Shown: positions 45,315-55,290 of the stretch, in pieces
Layout of the letters: each line of letters starts with the position of its first letter
How positions within the stretch are numbered: the stretch's first letter is position 1
DNA from: MPNP01 sp026710155
GTDB taxonomy: Bacteria > Pseudomonadota > Alphaproteobacteria > Rhodobacterales > Rhodobacteraceae
Direction: 5' to 3'
DNA length: 64,000 bases
Assembly: GCA_965200885.1 (NCBI GenBank)
Contig: OZ241737.1
Location: 2,356,001 to 2,420,000 of the forward strand
Notes under the pieces: generated by a model
Seen by the model: only the letters and a program-made list of their open reading frames with translations
Told to the model about the DNA's origin: nothing
Database searches by the model: none
Position numbers and translations under genes: made by a program

Positions 45315-48300
45315 TCAACTGCATCCTGTGGTGGTACCACAAACCGTACAGACCATGCAGGTTCCGCTCCTGACCAAGGAATAGTTGCCACAAGAACCAC
45401 ATACATCACCACTATAATTTGGTGAAGAGATACCCTTCGAACCAGATGGGCTAGTGAAATCCGTCATGGAAATAACTTCCCCTGATACTCTTGGAGAATC
45501 ACCTGCAGCAATTTCAGCGGTGTCAGTCATCGATCTCAGATATCCGGTGGATCCTTCATTGACAACCAAGGTATCTTCAAGCGTTTCCTGCATTACGATT
45601 TTGACATTGGCCAGATCTTCCCGCTCAAGATAACTGACGGCAAGCTCCCTGAAAATATAATCCAGGATGGAACTCGAGTTTTTTATCGTACCATTGCCCT
45701 GAACCATACCGGCTGGTTCAAATCTTGTACCTACAAAAGCCTCGACGAACACATCAAGTGGTACACCATATTGCAATCCAAGTGACACGGCAATGGCAAA
45801 GTTATTCATCATCGCCCCGAAACTTGCCCCCTCTTTATGCATATCTATGAAAATTTCACCCAAGGCACCATTCTCATATTCACCAGTTCTGAGATAAACC
45901 TTGTGACCACCAACGGTGGCTTTTTGGGTATAGCCCTTGCGCCTGTTGCTGAGTTTTCTTCTCTTTCCAACTAGCTTTTCGGAAATATTCAGTACTCGAG
46001 TGGTTTGATCTACATCCTCTTCCATGGCCAACTGAACGATTTCATCGCTGTCAACCAGAATGGTGGATAGAGGTTGACTGAGTTTGGAACCATCACGATA
46101 AAGTGCAACAGCCTTCAATCCCAGATTCCACGAAAGATCATAAGCGGACTTGCAATCTTCCACGGTGGCCATTGTAGGCATGTTGATGGTTTTTGAAATT
46201 GCACCCGATATGAAACTCTGTGCTGCAGCAACCATTTTTATGTGACTGTTGGCACTCAAACTCCTGGTGCCCTTCTTGCCATTCTGGTTGGCACAGTCGA
46301 ACACCGGAAGATCCTTGTTTTCCAGATGGGGTGCTCCCTCGACGGTCTTGGCGCCGCAAATGTATTCATTGGCCTCTTCAATTTGTTCCGGAGCAAACCC
46401 CAATTCCGAGAGCAAGTCAAAACCCGCCTGATTGATTTTTTCGAGTTTGATTCCAAGTTCCTTGACACAAAATCCTATTCCAAACCGTTCAGGGGTGAAG
46501 ACAAATCGAATGTCCACGAAGGTAGGCAGATCCTCTTCGATTTTATTCAAATCCTCCTTACGAAATCCCTTTTCACCCAGGGATTCCCTATTGATATGTG
46601 GAGCACCTTCCAGAGTGGCTTTACCCACTGTATAATCAACAATGTCCTGAATTTGATAATCGGCATAACCCAATGCCTCTAATGCACGAGGAACCGATCG
46701 ATTGACTATTTGAAAATATCCACCCCCAGCAAGTGTCTTTATTTTGACAAGGGCGAATTCAGGCTCGATGCCATTGGTGTCGCAATCCATTACAAAACCG
46801 ATAGTTCCGGTTGGTGCAATTACCGATACCTGTGCATTTCTGAAGCCAAACTCCTGGCCGAGTTCAAGGGATGAATCCCATGCTTCCTGGGCCTTTTCGA
46901 CGATTTCCTTGTCTGGACATTCCTCCATCACCAAAGGTATGGGTTTAATCTTCAACCCTTCATAACCAGAAGTATGGCCGTAAGCAGCACGTCTATGGTT
47001 TCTGATCACCCTCAACATTGCTTCCGAATTGGCATCATATCCCTTGAATGCACCCAATTCTTTTGCCATTTCGGCTGAGGTCCGGTAACTCAAGCCGGTC
47101 AAGAGAGCCGTAATCGCTCCACAGGTCGCCCTCCCCCTTATGGAATCATAGGGGATGCCCATATGCATCAACAGACCACCCAAATTCGCATAACCCAATC
47201 CGAGCGTTCTGAATTTATATGAAAGATCGGCAATTATCTTGGATGGGAATTGAGCCATGTGGACTGAAATTTCCAGCACGATCGTAAAGAGTCTGGTTAC
47301 ATGTTCAAATTCTCTCGTATCAAATTGACCGTCATGATAGAATTTCAATAAATTCAAGGATGCAAGGTTACATGCCGTATCATCAAGAAACATGTATTCT
47401 GAGCATGGATTCGAAGCCCTGATCGGACCACTGTTGGGGCAGGTATGCCAAGCATTGATCGTGTCATGAAATTGCACCCCCGGATCGGCGCAGGCCCAGG
47501 CTGTTTCACCGACCTGGTTCCAGAGGTCCGCAGCATTCACCTTTCTGGCAACTTCTCCGCTTGTTCGATATTTCAATTCCCATTCCTGATCGTTTCTGAC
47601 TGCCTCCATAAACCCGTCGGTAACCCTGATGGAATTATTGGAATTCTGGCCGGATACGGTTGCATATCCCTCCGATTGCCAACCGGAATCTATTTCGGCA
47701 AAATCAATCGAGGTATACCCTTGCTTGGCAAACTGTAGAACTCGGTTGATGAAACCTTCGGGCACCATTGCTTCCTTGGCTTCGACCATAGCCTTCCTCA
47801 ACTCCTTGTTGGACTGTGGATCACTTGCCTTTGCCAGAGGGAGATCAGAAGAATGGACAGCCCCGAAGAGTTTGTTCAGGTGTTTGGAAATGACCTTTGA
47901 ACCGGCAACTAGCGAAGCAACCTTGTGCTCTTCCTTTTCTTTCCAGTTAACGAATTCCTCGATATCAGGATGATCAATATCACAAATGACCATTTTAGCT
48001 GCCCGGCGGGTTGTCCCTCCTGATTTGATGGCTCCAGCTGCACTGTCGCCGATATTCAGGAAACTCATCAGACCGCTCGATTTGCCACCACTTTCCAGTG
48101 GCTCATCGGCAGCCCTCAGGTTCGAGAAATTCGTTCCGGTTCCCGAACCGAATTTGAATAGCCTTGCTTCCCGCGCCCACAAATCCATAATGCCGCCTTC
48201 GTTGACAAGATCATCCTCGACAGACTGGATGAAACAGGCATGCGGTTGTGGTCGATAGTAGGAACTGTCGGATTTTTTGATTTCACGGGAAGTTTCATCA

Positions 48301-48833
48301 TAATAATAATGGCCCTGACCTGCACGTGAGATGCCATAGGCCCAATGGATACCCGTGTTGAACCATTGAGGCGAGTTGGGTGCTCCCCTCTGGGTTGCAA
48401 GTATGTACCTCATTTCATCAAAGAAGGCCCACGCATCATCTTCCATGGTGAAATAGTTGCCTTTCCAGCCCCAATAGGTCCACGCTCCCGCCAGCCGATC
48501 AAAAACCTGCTTGGCTGATTTCTCCGGTCCAAACCGCTCGCTTTCCGGAACTTTCTTCAAAGCTTCAAGATCGGGTTCCCTCGATTGAAGAAAATCCGGT
48601 ATCCCTGACTCATCCTTTTTTTTCACGCAAAGGGGAACACCCGCCTTGCGAAAATATTTTTGGGCCAGTACATCGACAGCTGTCTGACTCCAGTTTTTTG
48701 GAACCTCAATGCCCTCGGTTTTAAACACCGCTTTTCCACTGGGATCTGAAATTACCGAATTGACTTTAGTGAATTCTATTCCCTGATATGGGCTCTCGTT
48801 TTTTTCAGTATAATAGCGCTTTATCTGTACCAC
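45315..48833 (-). CDS. nrdJ: Vitamin B12-dependent (class II) ribonucleoside-diphosphate reductase
   Basis: 1172 residues, the long bacterial NrdJ form. It contains PRGAPNSPQWFNTG, FGSGTGTNFSNLR, the active-site region NPCSEYMFLDDTACNLASLN and PTGTIGFVMDCDTNGIEPEF, and near the C-terminus TSKxG-type and CGSCGNYS...CTVCG cysteine pairs for redox delivery and metal binding. It makes deoxyribonucleotides with adenosylcobalamin and needs neither oxygen nor NrdB. The start is a GTG at 48833. Monocistronic; putative NrdR sites lie upstream. Confidence 0.95.
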   Translation of the reverse strand: MVQIKRYYTEKNESPYQGIEFTKVNSVISDPSGKAVFKTEGIEVPKNWSQTAVDVLAQKYFRKAGVPLCVKKKDESGIPDFLQSREPDLEALKKVPESERFGPEKSAKQVFDRLAGAWTYWGWKGNYFTMEDDAWAFFDEMRYILATQRGAPNSPQWFNTGIHWAYGISRAGQGHYYYDETSREIKKSDSSYYRPQPHACFIQSVEDDLVNEGGIMDLWAREARLFKFGSGTGTNFSNLRAADEPLESGGKSSGLMSFLNIGDSAAGAIKSGGTTRRAAKMVICDIDHPDIEEFVNWKEKEEHKVASLVAGSKVISKHLNKLFGAVHSSDLPLAKASDPQSNKELRKAMVEAKEAMVPEGFINRVLQFAKQGYTSIDFAEIDSGWQSEGYATVSGQNSNNSIRVTDGFMEAVRNDQEWELKYRTSGEVARKVNAADLWNQVGETAWACADPGVQFHDTINAWHTCPNSGPIRASNPCSEYMFLDDTACNLASLNLLKFYHDGQFDTREFEHVTRLFTIVLEISVHMAQFPSKIIADLSYKFRTLGLGYANLGGLLMHMGIPYDSIRGRATCGAITALLTGLSYRTSAEMAKELGAFKGYDANSEAMLRVIRNHRRAAYGHTSGYEGLKIKPIPLVMEECPDKEIVEKAQEAWDSSLELGQEFGFRNAQVSVIAPTGTIGFVMDCDTNGIEPEFALVKIKTLAGGGYFQIVNRSVPRALEALGYADYQIQDIVDYTVGKATLEGAPHINRESLGEKGFRKEDLNKIEEDLPTFVDIRFVFTPERFGIGFCVKELGIKLEKINQAGFDLLSELGFAPEQIEEANEYICGAKTVEGAPHLENKDLPVFDCANQNGKKGTRSLSANSHIKMVAAAQSFISGAISKTINMPTMATVEDCKSAYDLSWNLGLKAVALYRDGSKLSQPLSTILVDSDEIVQLAMEEDVDQTTRVLNISEKLVGKRRKLSNRRKGYTQKATVGGHKVYLRTGEYENGALGEIFIDMHKEGASFGAMMNNFAIAVSLGLQYGVPLDVFVEAFVGTRFEPAGMVQGNGTIKNSSSILDYIFRELAVSYLEREDLANVKIVMQETLEDTLVVNEGSTGYLRSMTDTAEIAAGDSPRVSGEVISMTDFTSPSGSKGISSPNYSGDVCGSCGNYSLVRSGTCMVCTVCGTTTGCS

Positions 48834-48870
48834 CTGGTTAATCCCCCATTTTAGGTATTTTTGTTAAAAA

Positions 48871-48917
48871 ACCCTGTATTTGGTTATTTTTTCAAACCAT
48901 ACTACAAGATATAGTGT
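48871..48917. promoter_or_regulatory. Putative paired NrdR boxes upstream of nrdJ
   Basis: 48904-48917 reads ACAAGATATAGTGT, whose reverse complement ACACTATATCTTGT fits the NrdR box consensus. 33 bp away, ACCCTGTATTTGGT at 48871-48884 is a weaker second match (about 10 of 14). NrdR normally binds two boxes about three helical turns apart upstream of ribonucleotide reductase genes. The rest of 48834-49221 is AT-rich and shows no gene or clear riboswitch. Confidence 0.5.
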
Positions 48918-49221
48918 CAAAATGGAAATGAACAATCCATAAAAACTAACGGCAGATGTATATTTTCTTAAAAAAAATCAGGGGTAAAACATAAAAATTC
49001 CAAACCGCTTCTATTTGCTTGATGAAGCGATTTTTTTTCAACTAAATTCGGGGTTTGGAGGACTGAATTATTTATCCACAACTTTTTAGCAGAAATGGGT
49101 TTTTGTTGTTGAAAACTGAATTTCAGAATCAGAACAATGAATGTTTTTTTAAGGTCTGATGCCTAAAAAAAGAGTACAGCAATCTCAAAAAACGAATCAA
49201 AAAAATGGATGCCGTCAGGGT

Positions 49222-49298
49222 TGGTCGGGGCGATTGGATTTGAACCAACGACCTACAGTTCCCAAAACTGTTGCGCTACCAGGCTGCGCTACGCCCCG
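49222..49298 (-). tRNA. tRNA-Pro (anticodon TGG)
   Basis: Complete cloverleaf on the minus strand: acceptor CGGGGCG/CGCCCCG, D-arm GCGCAGCCTGGTAGCGC, anticodon loop TTTGGGA giving TGG, T-loop GGTTCAAATCC, discriminator A and encoded CCA. 77 nt. It lies between nrdJ and the DUF192 gene. Confidence 0.96.
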
Positions 49299-49328
49299 TC
49301 CTCACTTGGAACAATTAAGGATTGGCAA

Positions 49329-49829
49329 TCAGGATTTACAAGCCCAAGCAGCCAAATCGTGGTTAATTCTAGGGTGTCGAACAAGATCACCTCTCGAAAT
49401 ACCCAGCTTTTTGGCCAATCCCCCATTAATTTCCAGAACAAAGGAAATGGCACTTCCACCAAAAAATGTGGTGGTTGTCAATGGTTCTGCCTGATGATTT
49501 ATGGTGGTAATTTGACCGGATTCATCAATGAAAATCATATCAAGTGGAATCAAGGTGTCTTTCATCCAGAAATGTGCTGGTCTCGGTCTGTCAAAAACAA
49601 AAAACATCCCTTGCGACAGACCGAGTGATTCTCTCCCCATCAACCCTTTATTGTGACTTTCCGGAGTATCGGCAATCTCGACCCTGAAGCGAGCCATGCC
49701 CCAATCACCCTTGATTTCCAACTGGTTATCCTTGCAATTGGCCAGTAATGCTGATGGTTCCGACATTGCCAACATTGCAACAACAAGGACTAAAAACAAC
49801 TCTTTCATTCTCATCTGTTTTGCTTTCAT
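49329..49829 (-). CDS. DUF192 exported protein
   Basis: About 166 residues. A hydrophobic signal segment (ELFLVLVVAMLAM) is followed by the DUF192 core: FRVEIADTPESHNKGLMGRESL, MFFVFDRPRPAHFWMKDTLIPLDMIFID, and VLEINGGLAKKLGI. Function unknown; exported members are common near tRNA or housekeeping genes. The ATG at 49829 overlaps the pdxH stop (ATGA), so I chose it over the upstream frame start. Confidence 0.85.
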   Translation of the reverse strand: MKAKQMRMKELFLVLVVAMLAMSEPSALLANCKDNQLEIKGDWGMARFRVEIADTPESHNKGLMGRESLGLSQGMFFVFDRPRPAHFWMKDTLIPLDMIFIDESGQITTINHQAEPLTTTTFFGGSAISFVLEINGGLAKKLGISRGDLVRHPRINHDLAAWACKS

Positions 49830-50425
49830 GGATACAAGCGGATTGAATCCCATTTGGAATTCTGTGGGTTTCTTATCCACCTTATGCGATCGTGTATTCG
49901 AAATTTCCCTTCACTCCAAAATTCTATCTCTGATGGAATAATGCGGTAACCACCCCAAAATTCAGGTCGCGGCGGGGTGTTTCCGAATTTCATGGTGACC
50001 TTTGCCACGGAGTGGAACAAATGCTTTTTTGAGGGAAGTTCCCTTGATTGTTTTGAAGCCCATGCACCATATCGGCTGTCAAGCGGGCGCGAGTGAAAAT
50101 ATTCATCGGATTTCTCTGGCTCAAGAATTTCTGCCATCCCCTTGACCCTGACCTGTCTCTTCAGGGATCTCCAGTGAAGGGAAAATGCAACATTCGAACG
50201 GTGCGATATTTCTTTCCCCTTTGTACTGGTGTAGTTGGTATAAAAAATAAATCCCCCGGTATCAATTTCCTTCAACAGTACCATTCTGACATTCGGCATT
50301 CCTTCGGGATCAGAAGTTGCCAAGGCAATGGCATTATGATCCCGGATATTTTTTGATTTGGCAAAATCAAGCCACTCCTGAACCATTGACAGGGGAGTTT
50401 TACCTTTTCCCAGACTGGCTTCCAT
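49826..50425 (-). CDS. pdxH: Pyridoxamine 5'-phosphate oxidase
   Basis: FMN-dependent oxidase completing pyridoxal 5'-phosphate synthesis. 199 residues: NAIALATSDPEGMPNVRMVLLKE, FYTNYTSTKGKE, HWRSLKRQVRVKG, then RPEFWGGYRIIP and the C-terminal WxxxRLYP ending (WDSIRLYP), the family hallmark. Translationally coupled to the DUF192 gene downstream. Confidence 0.94.
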   Translation of the reverse strand: MEASLGKGKTPLSMVQEWLDFAKSKNIRDHNAIALATSDPEGMPNVRMVLLKEIDTGGFIFYTNYTSTKGKEISHRSNVAFSLHWRSLKRQVRVKGMAEILEPEKSDEYFHSRPLDSRYGAWASKQSRELPSKKHLFHSVAKVTMKFGNTPPRPEFWGGYRIIPSEIEFWSEGKFRIHDRIRWIRNPQNSKWDSIRLYP

Positions 50426-50560
50426 GCTTAATCTCCATTATTCTGTGCTTGGGCAAAGACATCAATACCCTCAATTATTTGCAATATGCAAATTGCATAT
50501 AAGTTTTTTATTTTTAGAATAAACGACTATGAATAATTACCATTAATCGGGGTTTTCTTT

Positions 50561-51373
50561 ATGAAATTAATGGAAGGTAAACGCGGTCTTATCATGGGTG
50601 TGGCCAATGACAAGTCCATTGCTTGGGGCATTGCCAGGGCTTGTCATGAACATGGTGCGCAATTGGCATTTTCATATCAGAACGAGATTTTTCACAAGCG
50701 GGTTGCGCCCCTTGTTGACTCAATTGGTTCCCGGCATATGATCCAGTGTGATGTAACCAACCCCGAATCACTGGACAAATTGTTTGAGGAATTGAACCTG
50801 TCCTGGGGTAATCTGGACTTTGTTGTTCATGCAATCGGGTTCTCGGACAAGAATGAATTGCGCGGAAGATATGTCGACATTTCGCAAGAGAATTTCACCA
50901 TGTCAATGGATATTTCAGTCTATTCGTTTACCGCTGTAGCCCAAAGGGCCGAAAAACTGATGACCAATGGCGGTTCCTTGCTTACAATGACCTATTATGG
51001 TTCTGAAAAGGTTATGCCTCACTATAACGTAATGGGTGTCGCCAAGGCAGCATTGGAAGCATCGGTTCGTTATCTGGCTACTGATTTGGGAAGCAAGCAA
51101 ATCAGGGTAAATGCAATTTCTGCCGGAACCATCAAGACCCTGGCAGCATCAGGGATTGGAGACTTCAGATATATCCTCAAGTGGAATGAATTGAATTCGC
51201 CACTGCAAAGGAATGTAACCACGGAAGATGTCGGTAATTCTGCGCTCTACCTGCTTTCCGATTTGGGCAGATCAGTAACTGGTGAAATCTTGCATGTGGA
51301 TTCAGGATACCATGTTGTTGGCATGAAAAGGGTTGATGCTCCGGATATAGACAAAGTGACAGGAAGAAATTAA
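50561..51373 (+). CDS. fabI: Enoyl-[acyl-carrier-protein] reductase FabI
   Basis: NADH-dependent last step of fatty acid elongation. 270 residues of the divergent SDR type: GLIMGVANDKSIAWGIA near the N-terminus, HAIGFSDKNELRG, the catalytic Tyr-(6)-Lys set in HYNVMGVAKAALEA, and AGTIKTLAASGI. Three bases separate it from the phosphoribosyltransferase gene, indicating an operon. Confidence 0.94.
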   Translation: MKLMEGKRGLIMGVANDKSIAWGIARACHEHGAQLAFSYQNEIFHKRVAPLVDSIGSRHMIQCDVTNPESLDKLFEELNLSWGNLDFVVHAIGFSDKNELRGRYVDISQENFTMSMDISVYSFTAVAQRAEKLMTNGGSLLTMTYYGSEKVMPHYNVMGVAKAALEASVRYLATDLGSKQIRVNAISAGTIKTLAASGIGDFRYILKWNELNSPLQRNVTTEDVGNSALYLLSDLGRSVTGEILHVDSGYHVVGMKRVDAPDIDKVTGRN

Positions 51374-51375
51374 CC

Positions 51376-51879
51376 ATGACCGTATTACCTCATGAAAAAG
51401 GATTTCATGTAAGTTGGGATCAGGTCCACAGGGATTCACGTGCCCTGGCATGGAGACTGGATAATTTTGAAAATGTTGAAAGAAGCTGGAGTTCCATAAT
51501 CGCTATTACCAGAGGTGGATTAACCCCTGCCATGATAATAGCCCGTGAATTGGACATAAGAACTGTTGATACCATTTCCATCAGGTGCTATGAGCACAAA
51601 AACATTGGAAAACCTCAAATCCTGAAAATGCCACATCCTGAAATATCCAAGGATTCGAAGGATATATTGGTCATTGATGATCTGGTGGACACCGGTACAA
51701 CCTTGAAGGTGGTCAGGGAACTCTACCCAAATGCAACTTACTCTACAGTATATGCCAAACCTGAAGGCAAACCTTTGGTAGATGTCTATATAACCGAGGT
51801 AAGTCAGGATACCTGGATTTATTTTCCCTGGGATATGGCGTTGCATTACCAGCAACCCTATCGGGAACTCAGGGATTAG
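51376..51879 (+). CDS. gpt: Xanthine(-guanine) phosphoribosyltransferase
   Basis: Purine salvage enzyme, 167 residues. The PRPP-binding loop is ILVIDDLVDTGTTLK near residue 95, and ITRGGLTPAMIIARELDI is the N-terminal phosphate-binding segment. WIYFPWD near the C-terminus matches Gpt. Directly behind fabI and followed by purB after 78 bp. Confidence 0.9.
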   Translation: MTVLPHEKGFHVSWDQVHRDSRALAWRLDNFENVERSWSSIIAITRGGLTPAMIIARELDIRTVDTISIRCYEHKNIGKPQILKMPHPEISKDSKDILVIDDLVDTGTTLKVVRELYPNATYSTVYAKPEGKPLVDVYITEVSQDTWIYFPWDMALHYQQPYRELRD

Positions 51880-51957
51880 TCTAGATAGACTTAAACTGTC
51901 TTTATCAAAGGGGGTAAATTCAATTTGGTGATATGCAATTTCATTCTGATTTAAGCC

Positions 51958-53280
51958 ATGCTTGAAAGATATTCCCTTCCTGAAATGACCAGAATCTGGT
52001 CAGAGCAATTCAAGTTGCAAACTTGGTTTCGCATTGAGATTCTTGCCTGTGAGGGTCGAGCCAAGCTGGGTGAACTAGATGAGAATATTGTCAAGGAATT
52101 TTGGGCCATTGAACCCAAAACATTTGATGAACAAAGGATCAAGCAGATTGAAGCGGAGGTTCATCATGAATCCGTTGCTTTCCAGATGTACATAGAGGAA
52201 TTGGTCAATGATAAATGCCATGGTATCTTTCACCGGGGATTAACCTCATCAGATGTATTGGATACGTGCTATAATTACCAACTCAAGAAATCCTCTGACT
52301 TGCTCATCGCCAAATTGAAGAATTTGGCAGCAGAATTTAAACGACTTGCTCTTGAACATAAGTTGACCCCCTGTATTGGACGCAGCCATGGCATTCATGG
52401 CGAACCAATTACTTTTGGTTTGAAAATGCTTCGGGCATATGCCGAAACCCAGCGAAATATTACCAGATTGGAACATGCCAAAAAGGAAATTTCAGTTGGC
52501 ATGATCTCAGGTGCCATGGGGACTTATTCCACCATAAATCCCGAAGTTGAAAAACATGTCTGCAAGCAAATGGGTTTGGAGCCTGAAAGTATTTCCTCCC
52601 AGATTGTTCCTAGAGATCGACACGCCATGTACTTTACGATACTGGGAGTTGTGGCTGCTACACTTGAAAGGATATCGATCGAGTTGCGGCAATTGCAAAT
52701 CACGGAAATTGGTGAAATCCAGGAACCCTTCTCATCTGGACAAAAAGGATCCTCGGCAATGCCTCACAAAAGGAATCCCATCAAACTGGAAAATGTTTCG
52801 GGCTTATCAAGATTAATTCAGACCCATGTCTCGGCAGCGTTGGGGAATGTTTCGCTATGGCAGGAAAGGGACATGAGTCATTCCTCGGTGGAAAGGGCTT
52901 TGGCCCCAGATACCACCATAGCCCTCGATTTTGCCATCCATCGCTTGACAGGAATTTTGAAAGGCCTGGTTGTCAATTCCCAACAGATGGCCAGAAATCT
53001 GGAAAAACTGGGTGGAATTGTCTACTCACATCGAATCATGAATACCCTTACCAAAAAGGGAGTTTCCAAGGATGATGCGTATCGGATGGTTCAGAATAAT
53101 TCCTTCAAGGCAATGGAAAGCGGTTACAAACTTCATGAAGTCTTGTTATGGGACAAGACTATTCTGAATTGGGTATCCCAAGATGAATTGGCAGATCTTT
53201 TTGACCTTGAATTTTTCCAAAAGGAAATCAATGGTATTTATGATCGTGTTTTGGGACCTGGCAATAAAGATGCCGATTAG
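51958..53280 (+). CDS. purB: Adenylosuccinate lyase
   Basis: Fumarase-superfamily enzyme acting twice in purine synthesis. 440 residues: N-terminal MLERYSLPEMTRIWSE, HRGLTSSDVLDTCYNYQL, CIGRSHGIHGEPITFGLK with a catalytic histidine, and the family signature GSSAMPHKRNPIKLEN. ATG start; the gene ends convergent with the DUF1476 gene. Confidence 0.95.
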   Translation: MLERYSLPEMTRIWSEQFKLQTWFRIEILACEGRAKLGELDENIVKEFWAIEPKTFDEQRIKQIEAEVHHESVAFQMYIEELVNDKCHGIFHRGLTSSDVLDTCYNYQLKKSSDLLIAKLKNLAAEFKRLALEHKLTPCIGRSHGIHGEPITFGLKMLRAYAETQRNITRLEHAKKEISVGMISGAMGTYSTINPEVEKHVCKQMGLEPESISSQIVPRDRHAMYFTILGVVAATLERISIELRQLQITEIGEIQEPFSSGQKGSSAMPHKRNPIKLENVSGLSRLIQTHVSAALGNVSLWQERDMSHSSVERALAPDTTIALDFAIHRLTGILKGLVVNSQQMARNLEKLGGIVYSHRIMNTLTKKGVSKDDAYRMVQNNSFKAMESGYKLHEVLLWDKTILNWVSQDELADLFDLEFFQKEINGIYDRVLGPGNKDAD

Positions 53281-53296
53281 AAAGTGCGGTTTTGAC

Positions 53297-53614
53297 CTAA
53301 CTTACCTCTGATTGAATTTGAACCATTGCCTCGTGGGTTAATTCTTCTGCCTTGGAGCGAATTTCATTTTCACCGGCAATACCATCCAAATCCTTGATTA
53401 CCTTTCTGAAAACATCTTCCTGACCGGGTTCCTCAAAATCCGATTTGACAACTTCCAGGGCATAGGAAGAGGCATTTTCTCCAGACAAGCCCAATTTTTC
53501 AGCTGCCCACTGGCCCAATAGCTTGTTCGCCCTGGCCTGAGCCTTGAACGACATTTCTTCATCAAAAGCAAATTTTGACTCATAGGCTTTTTGTCTGTCC
53601 TTGAATGTATTCAT
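53297..53614 (-). CDS. DUF1476 protein, probable F1-ATPase inhibitor (zeta subunit)
   Basis: 105 residues, nearly all helix: FKDRQKAYESKFAFDEEM at the N-terminus, then ARANKLLGQWAAEKLGLSG and VVKSDFEEPGQEDVFRKV. This is the pattern of the alphaproteobacterial zeta protein, which blocks ATP hydrolysis by F1. Small, cytoplasmic, monocistronic. It is a useful marker of the class. Confidence 0.9.
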   Translation of the reverse strand: MNTFKDRQKAYESKFAFDEEMSFKAQARANKLLGQWAAEKLGLSGENASSYALEVVKSDFEEPGQEDVFRKVIKDLDGIAGENEIRSKAEELTHEAMVQIQSEVS

Positions 53615-53715
53615 CTGATTAGCACTCCAATCTGAATTTTCACAAAGTTGTTTATAGCACTCATGTGGTATTACTGCCAGTCAAGATAAAGACCCAGCAC
53701 ATTAAAATTGAAGTT

Positions 53716-54345
53716 TTACTGGTCTGGGTGCAGATCGTTAAGGGTTTGTGCCAGATCGCCATAGCCGGTAAATCTTCTTTCAAATTCCAATTCCAGCAGT
53801 TTGGCATAATCCATTGCAAGACGGGTTAAATCCTGATCTTCCGTTTGCGCAAGATAAACCAGTTTTGCGTAATTGCCAAAATAAATTTCCTTTAAATCCG
53901 GATGCCTATCAAGGCCAAGCGGCTTGATTATGAACGAATTGAACTGCCGAACCAGAAAATCGGTCAAATAGAAGGAAGTAATTTCCTCTTCTGCAGTCTT
54001 GGTAAACTTTTCAACCCCTTCAAAGAAGGCATAGCAATGGGGGCCGGGTATCATTTCTATACCAATTTCATCGCATTTCTTCTTGAGCAGCCCACCGGTT
54101 CCACAATCAGCATAAACAACAAAAACATGTTCAAACTCGGATTTGAATTTGTTGACGGCCTTTTCCACTTCCTCGGGAATCCTGTCAGGATACAGATGAA
54201 GTTTAGCGGGTAAACAGTGCAGGTGGAAATGATCCCAGCCATTCATTCTGATCAGGGCAAGGATTTCGGAAGCTAGTGCACCACATGCCAAAAGAAGTAT
54301 GTCTCCCTTGCCCTCATAAACAAACTGGGAATTGCGATCTATCAT
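53716..54345 (-). CDS. DUF1638 protein of the methyltransfer cluster
   Basis: 209 residues with LLACGALASEILALI, HLHCLPAKLHLYPDRIP and VVYADCGTGGLL, the conserved cysteine/histidine segments of DUF1638. The family is usually encoded beside corrinoid proteins and methyltransferases but has no established activity; conserved Cys/His suggest metal or corrinoid handling. Last gene after the homocysteine methyltransferase and corrinoid protein genes on the same strand. Confidence 0.8.
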   Translation of the reverse strand: MIDRNSQFVYEGKGDILLLACGALASEILALIRMNGWDHFHLHCLPAKLHLYPDRIPEEVEKAVNKFKSEFEHVFVVYADCGTGGLLKKKCDEIGIEMIPGPHCYAFFEGVEKFTKTAEEEITSFYLTDFLVRQFNSFIIKPLGLDRHPDLKEIYFGNYAKLVYLAQTEDQDLTRLAMDYAKLLELEFERRFTGYGDLAQTLNDLHPDQ

Positions 54346-54451
54346 GACAATCTTGGATATCTAATTGAAGCAATTTCACATATTATTCCCCATTCTTATC
54401 ATAAAGATGGGTTAATATGTTTCAAAATTGAACCTTCGGTCCAATTGGAAT

Positions 54452-55159
54452 TCAAGCTGTAGCCATCATCTGGTTATGTTTTCGAGCCATAAATTCCTTG
54501 GCGGTCTCTACTGCCACTGCTGCGTCCCGACAATAGGCATCAGCTCCAATTGCCTTGCCAAATTCTTCATTCAATGGGGCTCCGCCAACAAGGACAATGA
54601 TATCGTCGCGTAAACCCAATTCCTTCAAGCGATCAATCACCACCTTCATATAAGGCATTGTCGTGGTCAAGAGGGCTGACATTCCAAGTAAATCAGGTTT
54701 TTCTGTATCCATGGCTTCAAGGTAGTTTTCGACAGGATTGTTGATTCCCAAATCAATGACTTCAAACCCGGCCCCTTCCAACATCATGGAGACAAGATTC
54801 TTCCCGATATCATGAATATCACCCTTGACGGTACCGATAACCATTTTGCCCATTCTGGGAGCACCGGTTTCAGCTAGTAAAGGCTTGAGGATTTTCATGC
54901 CGGCCTTCATGGCATTGGCTGAAAGTAAAACTTCCGGGACAAACAAGATTCCGTCACGAAAATCTATCCCGACAATCCGCATTCCTTCAACCAAGGCCTC
55001 GGTGAGAATTTTGTAAGGCATCCAACCACGTTCCAACAGAATGTTGACACCTTCAACGATTTCTTCATTCAACCCATCGTACAAATCATCGTGCATTTGG
55101 GGTACGAGTTCATCATCGGGCAATTCCGAGAGAATTATATCATCTTCTTCATCTGTCAC
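54452..55159 (-). CDS. Corrinoid (B12-binding) methyl-carrier protein
   Basis: 235 residues of the MtbC/MtmC type. An N-terminal helical cap is followed by a cobalamin-binding Rossmann domain with the lower-ligand motif GDIHDIGKN near residue 120 and the SALLTTTM and VLVGGAPLN segments. It would carry a methyl group on cobalt between a substrate-specific methyltransferase and an acceptor enzyme. GTG start. It lies between the homocysteine methyltransferase and DUF1638 genes; the mttB-like gene is a candidate partner. Confidence 0.9.
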   Translation of the reverse strand: MTDEEDDIILSELPDDELVPQMHDDLYDGLNEEIVEGVNILLERGWMPYKILTEALVEGMRIVGIDFRDGILFVPEVLLSANAMKAGMKILKPLLAETGAPRMGKMVIGTVKGDIHDIGKNLVSMMLEGAGFEVIDLGINNPVENYLEAMDTEKPDLLGMSALLTTTMPYMKVVIDRLKELGLRDDIIVLVGGAPLNEEFGKAIGADAYCRDAAVAVETAKEFMARKHNQMMATA

Positions 55160-55290
55160 CTTGATTTCTCCCTATGTGATTGATTTTATCCAATCAAAAA
55201 TATTGAAAACACCACAACTACATAAAACAATTACATTCAATGTAAACAATAACCACGCAATCAAATTAACCTGACTTCAAATCGCAAGCA

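Noticed and set aside
48834..49221. Cobalamin riboswitch before nrdJ
   Set aside because: The region lacks the conserved B12-box and is too AT-rich; only NrdR-like boxes were seen.
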